Positions 1 through 12,412 of a stretch of DNA of 64,000 nt are shown here, piece by piece. Below the pieces are notes generated by a model. The model did no database searches. It saw only the letters and a list, made by a program, of their open reading frames with translations, and was not told the origin of the DNA. The translations under genes were made by a program, and so were the position numbers. Each line of letters opens with the position of its first letter. The stretch's first letter is position 1. This DNA comes from Kuschelorhynchus macadamiae (lineage: Eukaryota; Arthropoda; Insecta; Coleoptera; Curculionidae): NCBI GenBank assembly GCA_030620095.1, contig JAUTXW010000878.1, positions 310,001 to 374,000 of the forward strand, read 5' to 3'.

Positions 1-589
1 GTTAAAAGAAAAACCTCAACAAAAACATTTGTATTTGGTTGATAACATGATTTTGACATATAGTTGTGTTTGCATTTTTTACAAAACCATGTAAATTCAT
101 GGATGTATCATCCACAGTGGACTCCATTTTGGCAAATCGGGGTATGAATCTTAGACAACAATAAAAAATGAAAATCAGCTTTGCATATAAAATTATGAGT
201 AGACAGACATAGCAGTGAGGAATGGTTCTATGATCCATCTGAGAATAAATACAGAACTGCTGAGGTAATTCATATGTCAAAATAATTAGATATTTTAATA
301 GAAATGAGGCATTTCTCCTTTTCAAAATATTTTCTTCTTTCAAAGAAAACTTTTAGAAAAATTTGTTAAATAGGTAGCTAAATAAAGTGCTTAGAAGAAA
401 AATAATATTTTATTTCCTCTTTAAAATTTTAGTTTGTGAAGTTAAAGCCAAAAATGTTATTTCCTGATAAAATGGTGAACGCTTTGCGTCAAATAAAATA
501 TTTAATCTAGCGTCATTCTGCTATTCTTTAACTTTTTTACAATAAACTTGCTGGGAGACCACTTCGGGAATATCCTGAAAATTTCATCC

Positions 590-690
590 AAATTGTTGAA
601 ACCACCGCAGAGTAATCGATATACATACATAAAAAAATACATAGGGTCAAATTGATAACCTCCTTCTTTAGTCTTTTAAAAATTGCATTA
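590..690 (-). repeat. Dispersed insect repeat (GGAGGTTATCAATT type)
   Basis: Read on the minus strand this has an AAGGAGGTTATCAATT block followed by a T-rich TATGTATGT block and CGATTACTCTGCG. Similar blocks lie at 3365-3450 and 29655-29745. From memory such sequences are dispersed widely in insect genomes. No coding content is visible. Confidence 0.55.
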
Positions 691-2229
691 ATATTTGTGA
701 CATGGCCATCTAAACAAAATAAAGAAAATGCCTGCAGATCCGCCATTTTTTGTCCGATTTCAAACATTTAAAAACTGATATTCATAGAATTTAAAGTTTT
801 ATCGGAATGTAAAAATTAATAGATAATAATATATTTTATTCCCATATATGTAGGTACCCATTATATAAATGTCTGTGATTAAGTTATTAAGAATAAGTTT
901 GAAGACGACTTCATAAAGTCAAATTTTCAATGTGGAATAAAATATTATTTTTTCCTTTTTAGTTTTGTTTTTTTTTTGAAGTTTTTTTATTTTTTATAAA
1001 TATTTATGTTTGGAGAACAAAGCTTTCTGAAGTAGATATTGTGAAGAAACGCCCCAGAAGTGAATCCCATACCTTGTGTCTGTGAAATCGAAACCAAACT
1101 TATTCTTAATTACCTAATCACAAAACTATATTTATGTAATGAGTGTTTTGATGTCTAATACCAAGAGTCTAATGTTTTACTATCTGTATTAATTTGGTGC
1201 TGACTTCACAGACTAAAATTTTCCAGATGGAATAAAATATTATTTTCCATTTTTAGGTGCATTTTTTGAAGTTTTATTTTTTAATACAGTTTTTTATTTC
1301 ATCCTTTTTAGTTCAATTTATATGAGTTTTATTTTAAGTTATATTTAACATTTAAAAACTGACATTCATAGAATTTAAAGTTTTATCGGAATATAAAAAT
1401 GTATAGATGGTACAACTTCTGATTAAATCAAATATATTTATAACATGCCTAAGATAAAACTAGAATAATACTTCCACAAATAAGCATTTAGTATGATCAA
1501 TTTTTTTGAAATTATATGGGCTCATTATTTAAATATAATATGTAGTTTTTTTTTGTTTTCTTTTTAAAATTCAAATAGCATAAGTTCACCAGGACCTGGT
1601 TATTTTTCTAAGTAGTGCAATATCTATTTCATTCATTTCTTTTTTTTTGAATAAGAGTATTAATTTTTTTGAAAGTAATTAAGAAAATTCTTTATTTTTA
1701 GTATGCCTAGGGACGACCACTATGTAATAAGATCACCAACAAGATGTAAGCTCTAGAAAGTTAGTATGTATGTCATTGATTAAAATCTGGCCTTCTTACC
1801 AACTACACCAATTCAGTTATTGCCAGGGGCGAGGCAAGTGAAAACAATCCCTTTGTGAGTTGAGAAGACTGATTACATCATACGAAGAAAATATTTACTG
1901 TAATGTGTTTTAAATAAAGTTAATGTTTAATATAATCTTAGGTTTAGATTTATTCTGAAAATAAACTATATCTTGACATTCACCATTTTGTCAAGTAGGT
2001 ATTGTATGCCATTACAATGTGTCTGACCTACAATGAATAGACTTACTTCTTAAAACTTTTTATTTATTTAAACTTTTTATTATTTTTTATTGCTTTATTT
2101 ACCAACAGTACACTCAAAGAATCTATGTTAATTTAATTAAAATTTGGATGATTAATTTATGCAATTGAATAAGTTATTTTTCTTTACATTAAGGGTCAGT
2201 TATCCAAAAACTATTTAACCTTATTCATA

Positions 2230-2530
2230 TCCTCAATTAATAAATACTGCAATTCTTCCCATGTATTAATGGGGAAAATCAAAGTGGAGTCATCAGCATA
2301 GGCAACCACTTTACCCCCTCGTGCCAAAGAGTGTTGATATACATGTTAAAAAGCACAAGACGCAGCACTGTACCTTATGGTACTCCAATTTTGATTTCTT
2401 TAGGCTGACTCATAGCTCCTCCTCCTATTTTAACATAATTAAGTAGATACATTTTAAAATCATTCAACACGGATTCTCCACATCATATAGCCATCCACAA
2501 TGTCCAGTAACAAAGATATATAACTTTTAC
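2230..2530 (-). pseudogene. Non-LTR reverse transcriptase remnant in P1 left arm
   Basis: Minus-strand frames give recognisable reverse-transcriptase pieces separated by frameshifts and stops. One is a motif like GVPxGTVL followed by LFNMYIN, which corresponds to the family's GVPQGS...LFxxYINDL. Further downstream is a decayed catalytic region resembling YADDSTLIFP. The homologous piece in the other P1 arm (23525-23800) kept other parts, including an FDTIP motif and AYADDSILIF, and lost the GVPQG section. The fragment was therefore present before the palindrome formed, and the two copies have decayed separately. The clade is probably CR1/Jockey-like, but the piece is too short to be sure. Confidence 0.65.
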
Positions 2531-3364
2531 AAATATTTGTGATTAAATACACAAAATGATTTAAAGTATCATTTTTTAAAATATAGCTATTATTATTACA
2601 TCCAGGGTTAGGCTAACTCCAGACTGGACTGGAAAAATTCATAAAAACTCTTAATACATAAACTTAATTAAAGTTATCATAACAAAAACACAGTTGTCTG
2701 TATTTTAAAAAGAAGGCAATCTATCTTGTTAATATTTTCAGAATTTTAAAGCTTGCTTCTTTAGCTTTAAGAAGCCAGTTATTTTGATAACTTCTTCAAT
2801 TTATTAAAAATAGTTCGTTCACACCTTAAACGTAGCTTCAAAATCCACCTAGCATATTTAGTCAAAAGTAAGGGTAGCTGTAATTAATTTCTTATGAAAT
2901 TATTTGTAATCACAGACTTAAATTATTCATATTGTTAACAAGTGATATGATTTGTAGAATTTTAATCAAAACCAATGCAAACTAAGCTTCAAAAATGATC
3001 ATTGGAAATTGAATATCAGTATTTTTTTATTGTAAGGTTAAAAAACTCACAAAATTATACCTGGCTTCAAAACTGTTTTTGTAAAATTAATAATTTTGGT
3101 CTGTTGCATTTGGAGAAATTGAAAGAGCAAAACATAATTATAGGCTCTGTTTACTATATCCGAGCTAGGCCCTGAAGAATGTTGTCACACCAACCAAGTT
3201 ATTTGTTTGAAATTGTTTTTAAATAATTTTAATAAGAAAATTGGATTTTATTGTATTTAATAAATCAGTGGTTCACCTGCCCAGACAAATTGGCATTTTA
3301 TCACCTTAACAAAATATCGAAGCTTATATTTTTTTTTTATTTGAATTAATCTGTGCAGGTAATT

Positions 3365-3450
3365 TTTACTCGACTTCCAAAAGGAGGTTATCAATTCAAT
3401 CCTATTATTTTTTTTATGTAGGTACATCGAGTACTCCTGATTTGACCAAT
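3365..3450 (+). repeat. Dispersed insect repeat (GGAGGTTATCAATT type)
   Basis: It contains CGACTTCCAAAAGGAGG, then TTATCAATTC and a T-rich TATGTAGGTAC block. It is a variant of the repeats at 590-690 (minus) and 29655-29745 (plus). Confidence 0.5.
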
Positions 3451-3696
3451 TGCGCCCAAGACAAAATATCTTACATTCACCATACTATCAGGAAAAAAAA
3501 ATATGCCTGTTAATATCATGATTTGAGTTAATGTCACAAAGTTCAATTTTACTGATCATTTTAAATTTTAACAGTGAATATAGCTAGTTTTCTATAAATG
3601 TGTAGAGATGGCACATTTTATGCAATATTAATATGGTGATTGTGGTTAGCTACTTATTTATTTTGGATGGCTTACCAAGTTTAGGTAGGTAGACCA

Positions 3697-3922
<226 letters not shown>

Positions 3923-6900
3923 ATTGTATGATTAGTATGCATCTGGGCACAAACAAATTAATCAGTAAAATTATGTGTTTTATTTAAAAAATTACAAAAC
4001 TTATTCCTAGCTATTATATATTATATTTATTTTAGCACTTAATTTTTTCTTTTAGGGTTAAACTTACATTTTACTTCTTTTAGTATCTGAGTTTTATTAC
4101 CTGACTGTATTAAATATTTTAAGATTCATTACTTAACTATTGTTCTATGTTTTGTTCTGTTTGTGAGTATTAAGTGTATTTTCTTTTGTAAAATTATGCT
4201 TTTTTTGTATAATAATATATTAAATAAATACAAACATTGTGAAATTTTAAACTGTAACAATAAAATATATTAACAATGACAGGCAAATAAATAGTATTTT
4301 TATCATCTACAATGATCAATTATCATCTAATAATGTACGGGAATATTGATTATAAATAGAACCCTCAATTTTTTTATGGGACACCCTGTCTATTATATGC
4401 CCATTAAATAGGCATCTTTTTGCTAATCTTAAATATGTTAGATTTGATACCTTTACCTTTAAAGACAATGGAGAAAAACCATGCCATAAGAGGCAAGTTA
4501 TTCATATCGGTGTTATGTTTTCTCTGACATCTCTTATAATAGGTATATTGTCAATTTTCTCAGTTGTGTTTCACGATAAATGTTTCAAACCTAGTATAAT
4601 TATAATTAGCAAGAAGAGACCCATTTGATGGACATATACAGGGTGTACCATCAAAACAAAAAAAAAATTCTCATGCTTTTCCGAAAAAACACCCAGTATA
4701 GATAGAAAATAATGGATTAAAAATCTATAACTTCTACATTTACCAATTTTTTTTACAAAAATGTTAAATGAACATTTAATTTATGATCAATCAAAATTCG
4801 TATGCAATCATGAAATGCTTACTTCATTTTGAAGTATTCAAGATTTTTGTTTAATTATATAATATGATTTGCTCTTAAATTCCAATGGGATTTGGTTATA
4901 TATTCTTGGCACCATTTATTATTAGTTTATTTTGACAAATAATGACATTATGTCAAAGTCAGTTAAATAATATTTAACATATAATGTTTAAACTAGATTT
5001 TTGTCAATTAAAAAATATTTTTCTTAGTCGGACATTAAACAAGGCACTACAGGTATTATATGGGATAATGCTTTCAGTCAATGTCTATCCTTCTTGAAAC
5101 ACTGTCTCAACCTTAAGTATTATTAATCTTATAATATGATACCTTAATGTACAGCTGATTTAATTGTGATATGACAGAATCTATGTATAAAGCTATTGTA
5201 GGATACCTTTTTTACTGGTTTGGAACTATTTATTTAAAATTAACATTTACTTGAATAAAGACTATACCATAATTTTTTCAACAATACGCAGTCTTATAAG
5301 TTTGACAGCCAGTTCCCAACATATGGTAAAATCAACGATAAGATCTAATATTTTTAGGAAATTTTATAAGATTAGGCTATAAAAGTTTATATTTTAATAA
5401 GTTAATTGATAAAATAATTTACAAGATCTAAACTACTTTATACCAGTTAATAAACTTAAGAACCTGAAAGCATGAAATTAATTGAAGGTATCTTCGAAAG
5501 ACTTTTGTTCTTTATAATTATATCATCTACCTAACTTTTTCTTAAGCCATACTTAGATTTAAAAAAAATTAAAGGTGAGATGTGCAATATCTTGCATACT
5601 TACTAAATTAACTTATTACTCAATTGTGTATACCAACTGAAGAAAATATATAAATAGGCCACAGTTAATATTTTTAAAATATGGGGAAAAAATCTTCAAA
5701 TTTCTAATCCACTTTAGCTATATATCTTTAATCAATATACAAAATATGTGATACACTTTACAGTAACAAAAAAAATTATTAAAGATAAAATTAATAATAA
5801 AGTTGACCCTACATTTATCATATGGTGCATCTTTTTTAGTTCTTAAACTACACACTTTCTCAGCAACAGTAATTGTAAGTACTCAAGTATCACTATAATA
5901 TACACGTCACTACTATCTGCAATGCACATATGAGCAGAACTAACTTCCTAAGCCTTGTCTACGATACCTATATCAAACATCAAGAAGACTTGGTCCTAAA
6001 ACAAATTATAATTAATAAAGTACCTGCACAGCTTAGGGAAAATCATTAACAATCTTATAAAATACTAATCAATATGTGTCTGATAAAAACTGATTTTTAG
6101 ATAGGTATTTGCCTGGGATCAGGATACAAAATTAAAAAACTTAAAAAAAAAGTTGAAATTATGTCTCAAAAAGCTCACAAAACATATTAGTTAAAAGATA
6201 CATGTTCAAGCATCAAGGCTTTTGTGGATTTTTATATGGTCTTTAGTAGACAACTTTGTTTTATTTTTAGGTAGGGAACAATATCCACATTAATAACAGA
6301 TGGGGACTCAATCCTATATACTAACAAATAAGATTATCTGAGTGTAAGAGTCCAAAAACTGAAATGGTTGCAACTTTATACCATATTCACACTATTCTAA
6401 AATAAACATACTTACTTTATATGTAGAAGCCTTGTTTATGTATAGACAAGGGTAGAAGGTTTAAAATCATCTCAATGCAAACATGCAATAACCTCTTCCT
6501 GGGCTTTCCAACAATAATTTTGTTTTCAATATTCAATCTCCATTATTCCATTAATTAGATATTATCCTGTGATAAACAAATGCTTTATAATAAACCAAAA
6601 AAAAACAGTCAATATACGGTTAACAACAAATATATTTATTTTTATCAATAAAACTTGACAACACAGCAGGCCTATTTAAAGAATTTTTAGCCAGTAGCGT
6701 AGCTCGCCAAATCGGTATTTAAAGTGTCGGGCTAGCGGCGCATTCCACACATTCCAATCTGTCGGGATTTCGACGGTTTGGGCCAGTGAAGTTTCGGTCC
6801 ACTAACTGTTTGGGCCGGTGTGGTTTAGGGGAAAATACGCACTACCCTTGCTACCAGTCACCAAACCTCGAAATCTTCTCGGTGGTACGGACAATTTTAC

Positions 6901-7012
6901 TTGCGTCCGCTGCTTGCTGCTTGACTTGACCTTGCGGTTGAGAATTATTCCCGTGATGGCCGTAGATTTTTACTGTTTTCTACGAAGGCGTAGAAGGGCC
7001 ATTTAAAAATCG

Positions 7013-7215
7013 TATTTTTTTTTCTAAAATTTCCTGTTAATTAGAGGTAATTTTAAAATTTCGATTAAATTAGACGAAATTTTAAAACAAAATTTCGTAC
7101 TGTACTACGAAAATTTAAAATTTCGTGTAAATGAGACGAAGTTTTAAAATTTCGTGTAAATTAAACGAAATTTTAGAATTTCGTGTAAATAAGACGGAAT
7201 TTTAAAATATCGTCT
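7013..7215. repeat. 29-bp tandem repeat rich in ACGAAATTTT / AATTTCGT
   Basis: Degenerate units of about 29 bp contain AAAATTTCGTGTAAAT and ACGAAATTTT. Each unit is itself partly palindromic (ACGAAATT...AATTTCGT). The array is mirrored at 18425-18600 in the other P1 arm. It lies next to an inverted CTACGAAGGCGTAGAAGGGCC block that is also shared. Binding sites or a replication-slippage product are both possible; the sequence alone does not decide. Confidence 0.75.
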
Positions 7216-7872
7216 CATTTGAGACACGAAATCTTAGGTACTCCAAAACTACAAAAAAACTTCTCTGTGACATTTAGAAATAAACTGTAACGGGGTTATT
7301 ACTCTGACGTCAGTAGCGTCTGAAGAGACCTTTGTGGTGCAAACAATGCTGTGTGAACAGGTGTTCTACTGCGATACAAGAAATTATTTATGTAGGTAGT
7401 ACGTCCTACTACTGTCTAGTTAGTATTTTCCTGCGTACAGGCGATTTCTAATTTTCGTTGTACTACCTAATTGCGGGATAGCCATTATTTTTAAAGTTAG
7501 TGAAACGCAGTATCCGCAACACGTAGTAGTTTTGTGTGAAACCAAAGATTCCATGAATAGATTTTTTATAGCCACTTTCCTTTTTAAGATAAAGGGCAAA
7601 AGAAAATTTGCACTTTTAGGGCATATATATATATATACTCATATTTTGAGAATGGCTCATATTTTAAGTAGAGCTTAATGGCGTACTTACTCAATTAAAA
7701 AAAAAAACGCATCCTGCTACTTTTAAAAATAACGGAGCTACCCCATAATTACAACGAAATCTTGTACATTCTAACTACTTAATTTTACCTATTATAGATA
7801 CATAAAGACATAGTAATAATATGTACATATTTATTTACATCAGTTTTACGTTATTGTTTTTTTACAAAACAG

Positions 7873-9252
7873 ATGCCCCATGGCTGCTTAATTAAAAACT
7901 TCCAGCTATATTATATGGTTAAAAGCAGGACCTACTTCGAGCGATCCCAAAGTAATTGCTGGTTATTACGTAAACGCGTTAAAATACTAGGTGGATGTCC
8001 ATTAACAGTTCGAAGCGATATGGGCACTGAAAATGGAGTAGTTGAAAGAATACAGACGTCTTTGCGAGAACTTTTTGCAAATGAAAATCATAAACCACCA
8101 TTTCTGTATGGTAAAAGCACGGCAAATCAACGAATTGAGTCTTGGTGGTCAATTTTACGCAAACATAATGCGCAGTACTGGATGAATTTATTCGAAAATT
8201 TAAAGGTTGAAGGATTATTCAACGGCACATTTATCGACAAGTCATTGATACAGTTTTGTTTTTTGAAAATGATTCAGGTAAGAACAAATTAAAAATTGGA
8301 AGTTCGTAGTTACGAATTAACCGCATACTGTTATTTGACATTTTAGCAGTTATTCTATGGTTTCCCAAATGTTAAACTTTTCATTCAGCTTTGTGCTTAT
8401 CTTTATTATCTTATTTATCTGCCTTATTTTTAAAGATAAATGTTGCGGTTTTCAGGAACCTGAACTATTTTTTCGTGAAACTTTTAATGCTGCAAACAAA
8501 ACAGATACAGAGAGTGAGAACGAAAATTTTCACTTTTTGGGGTGCTGTCACATCTTACACACCATGAAAAACAGAAACAAGTGAAAACCAGTGAGTGGCG
8601 TACTCAATATATATAAATAAAATTTGTTATGATTTTGAAAGCTAAAACTATCAGAAGCAGTTTTCACCTCTTCTATGTTTCATGGTTTGCAAAATATACT
8701 AGAAAAAAAAACGAGTTAGATTAGTTCTATTTATGACATTAAGAGTTACACTAAAAAGTAGCTCAGATTCGCGGAATCCGCAAGTTTCTATCTACATGTT
8801 AAAAAAAGTACTTACCTCGCAATTGCAACCAAACAAAACACCCACGTGCATTATCATTTTACAAATTAAAAACCCTATTGAGTTTATAAACGTTCTTCAT
8901 GTTTTAGGATGAAATTGATCAGGTCGTTTTGGAATGAAATGTACACAAAATACGCAGCACTAAAAACTGCAGGTCGCCAGTTGGTCGACCTATGATAATG
9001 TTCGAAACGCCCAACTTATACGGTGCTGAGGATTTTTTGGTTCGTGTAGCGGAGATGGTTATAAACTGCCTGGAAGAAGAATGCACCTTTTATGGTACTT
9101 TCTGTAATGAAGATGTGAAAAGTATATGTGATGATATAATATCAGAAAACAACTTGCAAATTCCCGTTGATGATCCCTATGATGCAGTTCGACTATACAT
9201 AAACCTCAGAGCACATATTTATAACTTAATGAATGATAATATTAGTCAATAA
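7873..9252 (+). pseudogene. Decayed DDE integrase-core transposase, C-terminal two exons
   Basis: Two exons are visible: 7873-8277 (after a TTACAAAACAG acceptor, ending CAG/GTAAGA) and 8908-9252 (after TTTTAG), joining in frame. The product resembles an integrase-core family that is multicopy in fish, cnidarians and arthropods. Seen here are GGCPLTVRSDMGTEN (second catalytic Asp), NQRIESWWSILRK (catalytic Glu), then an IRSTKNCRSPVGRP linker and the family's C-terminal tail with ETPNLYGAEDFL and DDPYDAVRLYINLR. Breaks: a 1-base loss next to 7987 separates SSDPKVIAGYYVNALKY from LGG; the region before it is also frame-shifted; TGA at 8935-8937 replaces a Trp expected before NVHKIR. The N-terminal HTH and first catalytic Asp are not found upstream. 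I infer a dead, 5'-truncated transposase of the element at the P1 centre. Confidence 0.8.
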
Positions 9253-9533
9253 CATTTGCAAGTATCTAAGGTATTAGCTATGTAACTTTATCAATATATT
9301 ATGATAACACAAAGCGACTTTTTTCTGTAAATTTTTTTCCTTGAGCGGGAGCAACGCAAGAAACTGATGCAGCAGAGAATATAATACGCACTTTACGTAG
9401 CATACGTTCACTACTTGTTTCTTCATCTTAGAGTCTTTACCATAATCATTTGCAAATAAACATCCTAGTTTTTGACATAAACATAATTATGATAATAGCT
9501 GAAATACGGGTAAGCCGCTCATTGGCTATGTAC
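9253..9533. other. Spacer after the integrase remnant
   Basis: About 280 bp with no open frame or repeat that I recognise. It ends at the foldback element. Confidence 0.5.
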
Positions 9534-10667
9534 AGGGTGGCTCGATTTTGACCCGCATTAAATCGTTGCGCAATCTGATTGTTAATAAAATGCCGATTTT
9601 AAATTTCGAAGATATTCAAAAAAGCCGAATTTTCACGCTTCCAATTTTATTCTGCTTTTATTGTCTCACACGTCAAAATTAATGACACATTCTCATTGTC
9701 ACTTTTATCCTCTACGAGATGGTAGTATTAGATTTTTATTCCGACGTTTTGGCTTTCCACAACCATCATCAACTTTATTATTTTCGATACTCATAAACGT
9801 TCATTTTATGACTAATAAATCGTAAACTTAATTCTGAATGCAATAATCATCACACATAATTTATTAGACTATTCAAGTCACCATCAGTGCAAAACAATTT
9901 TTAATGACAAAACATTAATTAATTAATTAATAAGTAATTTACTTGAAATAATATGTATTTTTTGCATCACAATGTTTTTTTGTATGCATACTTTTTAAAG
10001 GAAAAATATATAGTGACTTGTTTTCAAATTCGACAACTACTAAATTGATTATGTGTGATATATCATTGAATTCAGAATAAAATTTACAATTTATTACGCA
10101 TAAAATTAATATACGACATACTTAATTAGAAGTTCTCAAATTTGAAAACAGGTCGTCATCATGAGAGCAAAACCAGTTTAAATTACACAATCATAGATAT
10201 TTTTACTTTAAAAAACATGCATACAAAAAATATTGCAAATAAGGCAAAAAAATACATGTCACTTAAAGTAAATCGCTATGCTCTGTCATTTAAAATTGTT
10301 TTGCACTGTTGGTGACTTGTGTTCAAATCAGAATAATCTAATAAATTATGTGTGATGATTATCGTATTCATAATAAAGTTTACGATTTATTAGCCATAAA
10401 ATCAACATTTTCGACTACCTTTTGAAAATAACAAAGTTTATGATGGTTGAGGAAAGCCAAAACGTCGGAGCAAAAATTTAAAGATCATTTTGTGGAAGGT
10501 GAAAAGTGGCATTGAAAATGTGTCATTTATTTTGATGTATCTCAAGAAATAAACTAAAAAAATTGTGAAAATTCTTCATCTTCTAAATATCCTCAAAACT
10601 ATTTAAATTGACATTTTATTAACTATCATCAGATTGCGCAATTTCGCAACAATTTAAGCGACCCTCT
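9534..10667. mobile_element. Foldback element, about 1.1 kb, nearly wholly self-complementary
   Basis: The two halves are reverse complements: 9540-9900 pairs with 10310-10660. A smaller nested stem (9955-10070 with 10150-10240) flanks a centre near 10110. The termini read GGGTGGCTCGATTTTGACCC at the left and TTTAAGCGACCCTC at the right, with a shared TTGCGCAATCTGA just inside. Each arm carries a block AAAGCCAAAACGTCGGA preceded by GATGATGGTTG, which resembles a decayed hammerhead-type core (see findings). No coding frame is present. It is best described as a foldback or hairpin-like non-autonomous element; the superfamily is unknown. Confidence 0.75.
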
Positions 10668-11088
10668 CTTACGCCTTATGAGATCCCAATGATGAGGGAA
10701 GAATTCAAACCACTCTGTACAAAATAGCTGTTTAAGATAATAAGAGCCCACTGCATGATGTCTAAAAGTTCATCTGTTATTATATCGAAACACAGCTTTT
10801 TTGGATAATTATTTATAAAGGCATTGTACCCATTTTACCTTATTTTATACTGTAAAAGTTGGTTCAAATTAAAGAGAAAACGTTTTTTGTCTCAACTTTT
10901 ATTAAAATATATTTTTAAATAATAATACAAACAAAAACACATATATTAATTCTGGCTTTGCACAACATAGGTAAATTTTTAAACATTAATTTAATTAACA
11001 AAAAAATAAAATATTCTAAACAAAAACAATATTATTCTTTGAAAACTACTACACATAATAAGAGGTAAAGGTAAATATTGAAAGAATA
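10668..11088. other. Downstream flank of the HECT gene
   Basis: Non-coding and A+T-rich. On the minus strand an AATAAA at 10903-10898 lies about 190 bases after the HECT stop codon and could serve for polyadenylation. This is a candidate only, since such hexamers are frequent in this composition. Confidence 0.35.
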
Positions 11089-12410
11089 TTAAATAATGTC
11101 CATACTCCAGATACCGGACTTTAAAACACTGTTAAACTCAGATATGAATGATCTGTAAGAGTCATATGAAATCGGGAGTTCCAAAATATTGTTGCAGGTA
11201 TGGGAAATTGGTCTTCGCTGGGCACCTTCAAGCTGATTAAACTCAATATGGATCGAAGTGCAAGTAATAATGTCAGCTCCTGTGACAAATCTTAAAAAAT
11301 TTGTTAAAATGCCAGAATCCGCTTCTCTTATAAACTTTTTCATGAATCCTAACACTTTCTCTTTTTCGGTGCTTAACTCCTCATCTGTAGCACGAATCAA
11401 AGCCAACACAGATTTATTGGTTACTTTGTTAATGTCATAGATTGTATGTAAGGTATTTTGCGAAAATTGGTCGCGCAGTATGTTGCTCCAACAGTCCAAG
11501 ATAAACATGGGCTTTTGAATTATCAACAAATGCGCCAGTTCATATATAATTTCTCTAATGTTATCCTTAGTGGTAATTCGGTGACAGTCTAAATTTGATA
11601 GAGTTTCCATTATGTCATCCGCATCGATGTCGTTAAAATTTAATAGTGCTTTTCGTAATACATCAGCATCTACAGAGGGTATAGTGCATAAATATGCTTC
11701 ATACAAATCAGATGTTATTTTGCCAAAGACCGAATATTCCATGAAAGGTCTTGCTAACTTTACAGGAAAATATTGTACCTGTTTAAAGCCAAGAAAGAGA
11801 ATTCTTGCTATAGCTCTCCACTTTTCTTCTGTGACCATGTGGTTAATTTCTGGAATTTGGTAGGATGAACCCTCACATAACGTCTCATAAAATTCTGACC
11901 AATATTCGGTAAGTGCATCCTTGAACACACCACCCCCATCAAAAGCAGCTTCCTTTACACCATTTGTAGAAATTATTTCAATTTCGACGAAAATATTAAG
12001 CTTCTCTACACATGTGAAATAGTCTGTTAGTTCTTTAAATATTTGTCCTCTATGAACCACAAATGTTTTCGATTGTGAAAACGATTCAGATACTGGTGGT
12101 GTTTCGGCAGAATACAAACTATTCTCAAGCTGATCACTAGAAGTAATAGTCACTTCATTTACGACATCAAAACTAGTGCTATGTAAAAAGTTTGTTTCTT
12201 TTAGTGGAAATGTTACAAAATCATCCATGTTGAAACTAAAATTGTCTGCATCGTTAACAGTAGTTTTATTTTCTATTCGATCACCTAGAGTCCTAAGTCC
12301 TTGAACATCCTTTATTTCTTGAATAGGAGTTTCTGATTTTGCCATTTTCTTGGGCCGATCCTCTTCTTCTGACGATACTTTTAAATTATTTGTTGATAAG
12401 TAAAATCTTT
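11089..12410 (-). CDS. HECT-domain E3 ubiquitin ligase-like protein, element-borne
   Basis: An uninterrupted frame of about 440 residues. The N-terminal part is polar and low-complexity, with an SSEEEDRPKKMAKSE stretch. It is followed by a HECT-type domain: FVVHRGQIFKEL, then EAAFDGGGVFKDALTEYW (the family's DxGG..REFF region), LFLGFKQVQYFP, and near the C-terminus RPISHTCNNILELPISYDSY. The Cys in SHTC, 34 residues from the end, sits where HECT ligases carry the thioester Cys. The overall fit is to the G2E3-like HECT group that is multicopy in fish and invertebrate genomes. The open frame continues upstream to 12519, but that part is Penelope terminal sequence, so the true 5' exon is probably cut off by that insertion or begins at a splice site near 12372. 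Unlike its neighbours it has no stop or frameshift. I infer that it is cargo of the element that also held the integrase at 7873-9252. Confidence 0.75.
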
Positions 12411-12412
12411 TA

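Noticed and set aside
537..767. A 76-codon minus-strand frame, partly mirrored near 29580-29800
   Set aside because: It overlaps a dispersed non-coding repeat; similarity follows the DNA repeat, not a conserved protein.
6818..7006. Possible N-terminal exon of the integrase gene
   Set aside because: No helix-turn-helix or first catalytic Asp motif in this 62-codon frame; the segment is part of the inverted repeat.
8357..8584. A 75-codon open frame with a hydrophobic N-terminus
   Set aside because: It lies inside the integrase intron (8278-8907) and has no homology that I recognise.
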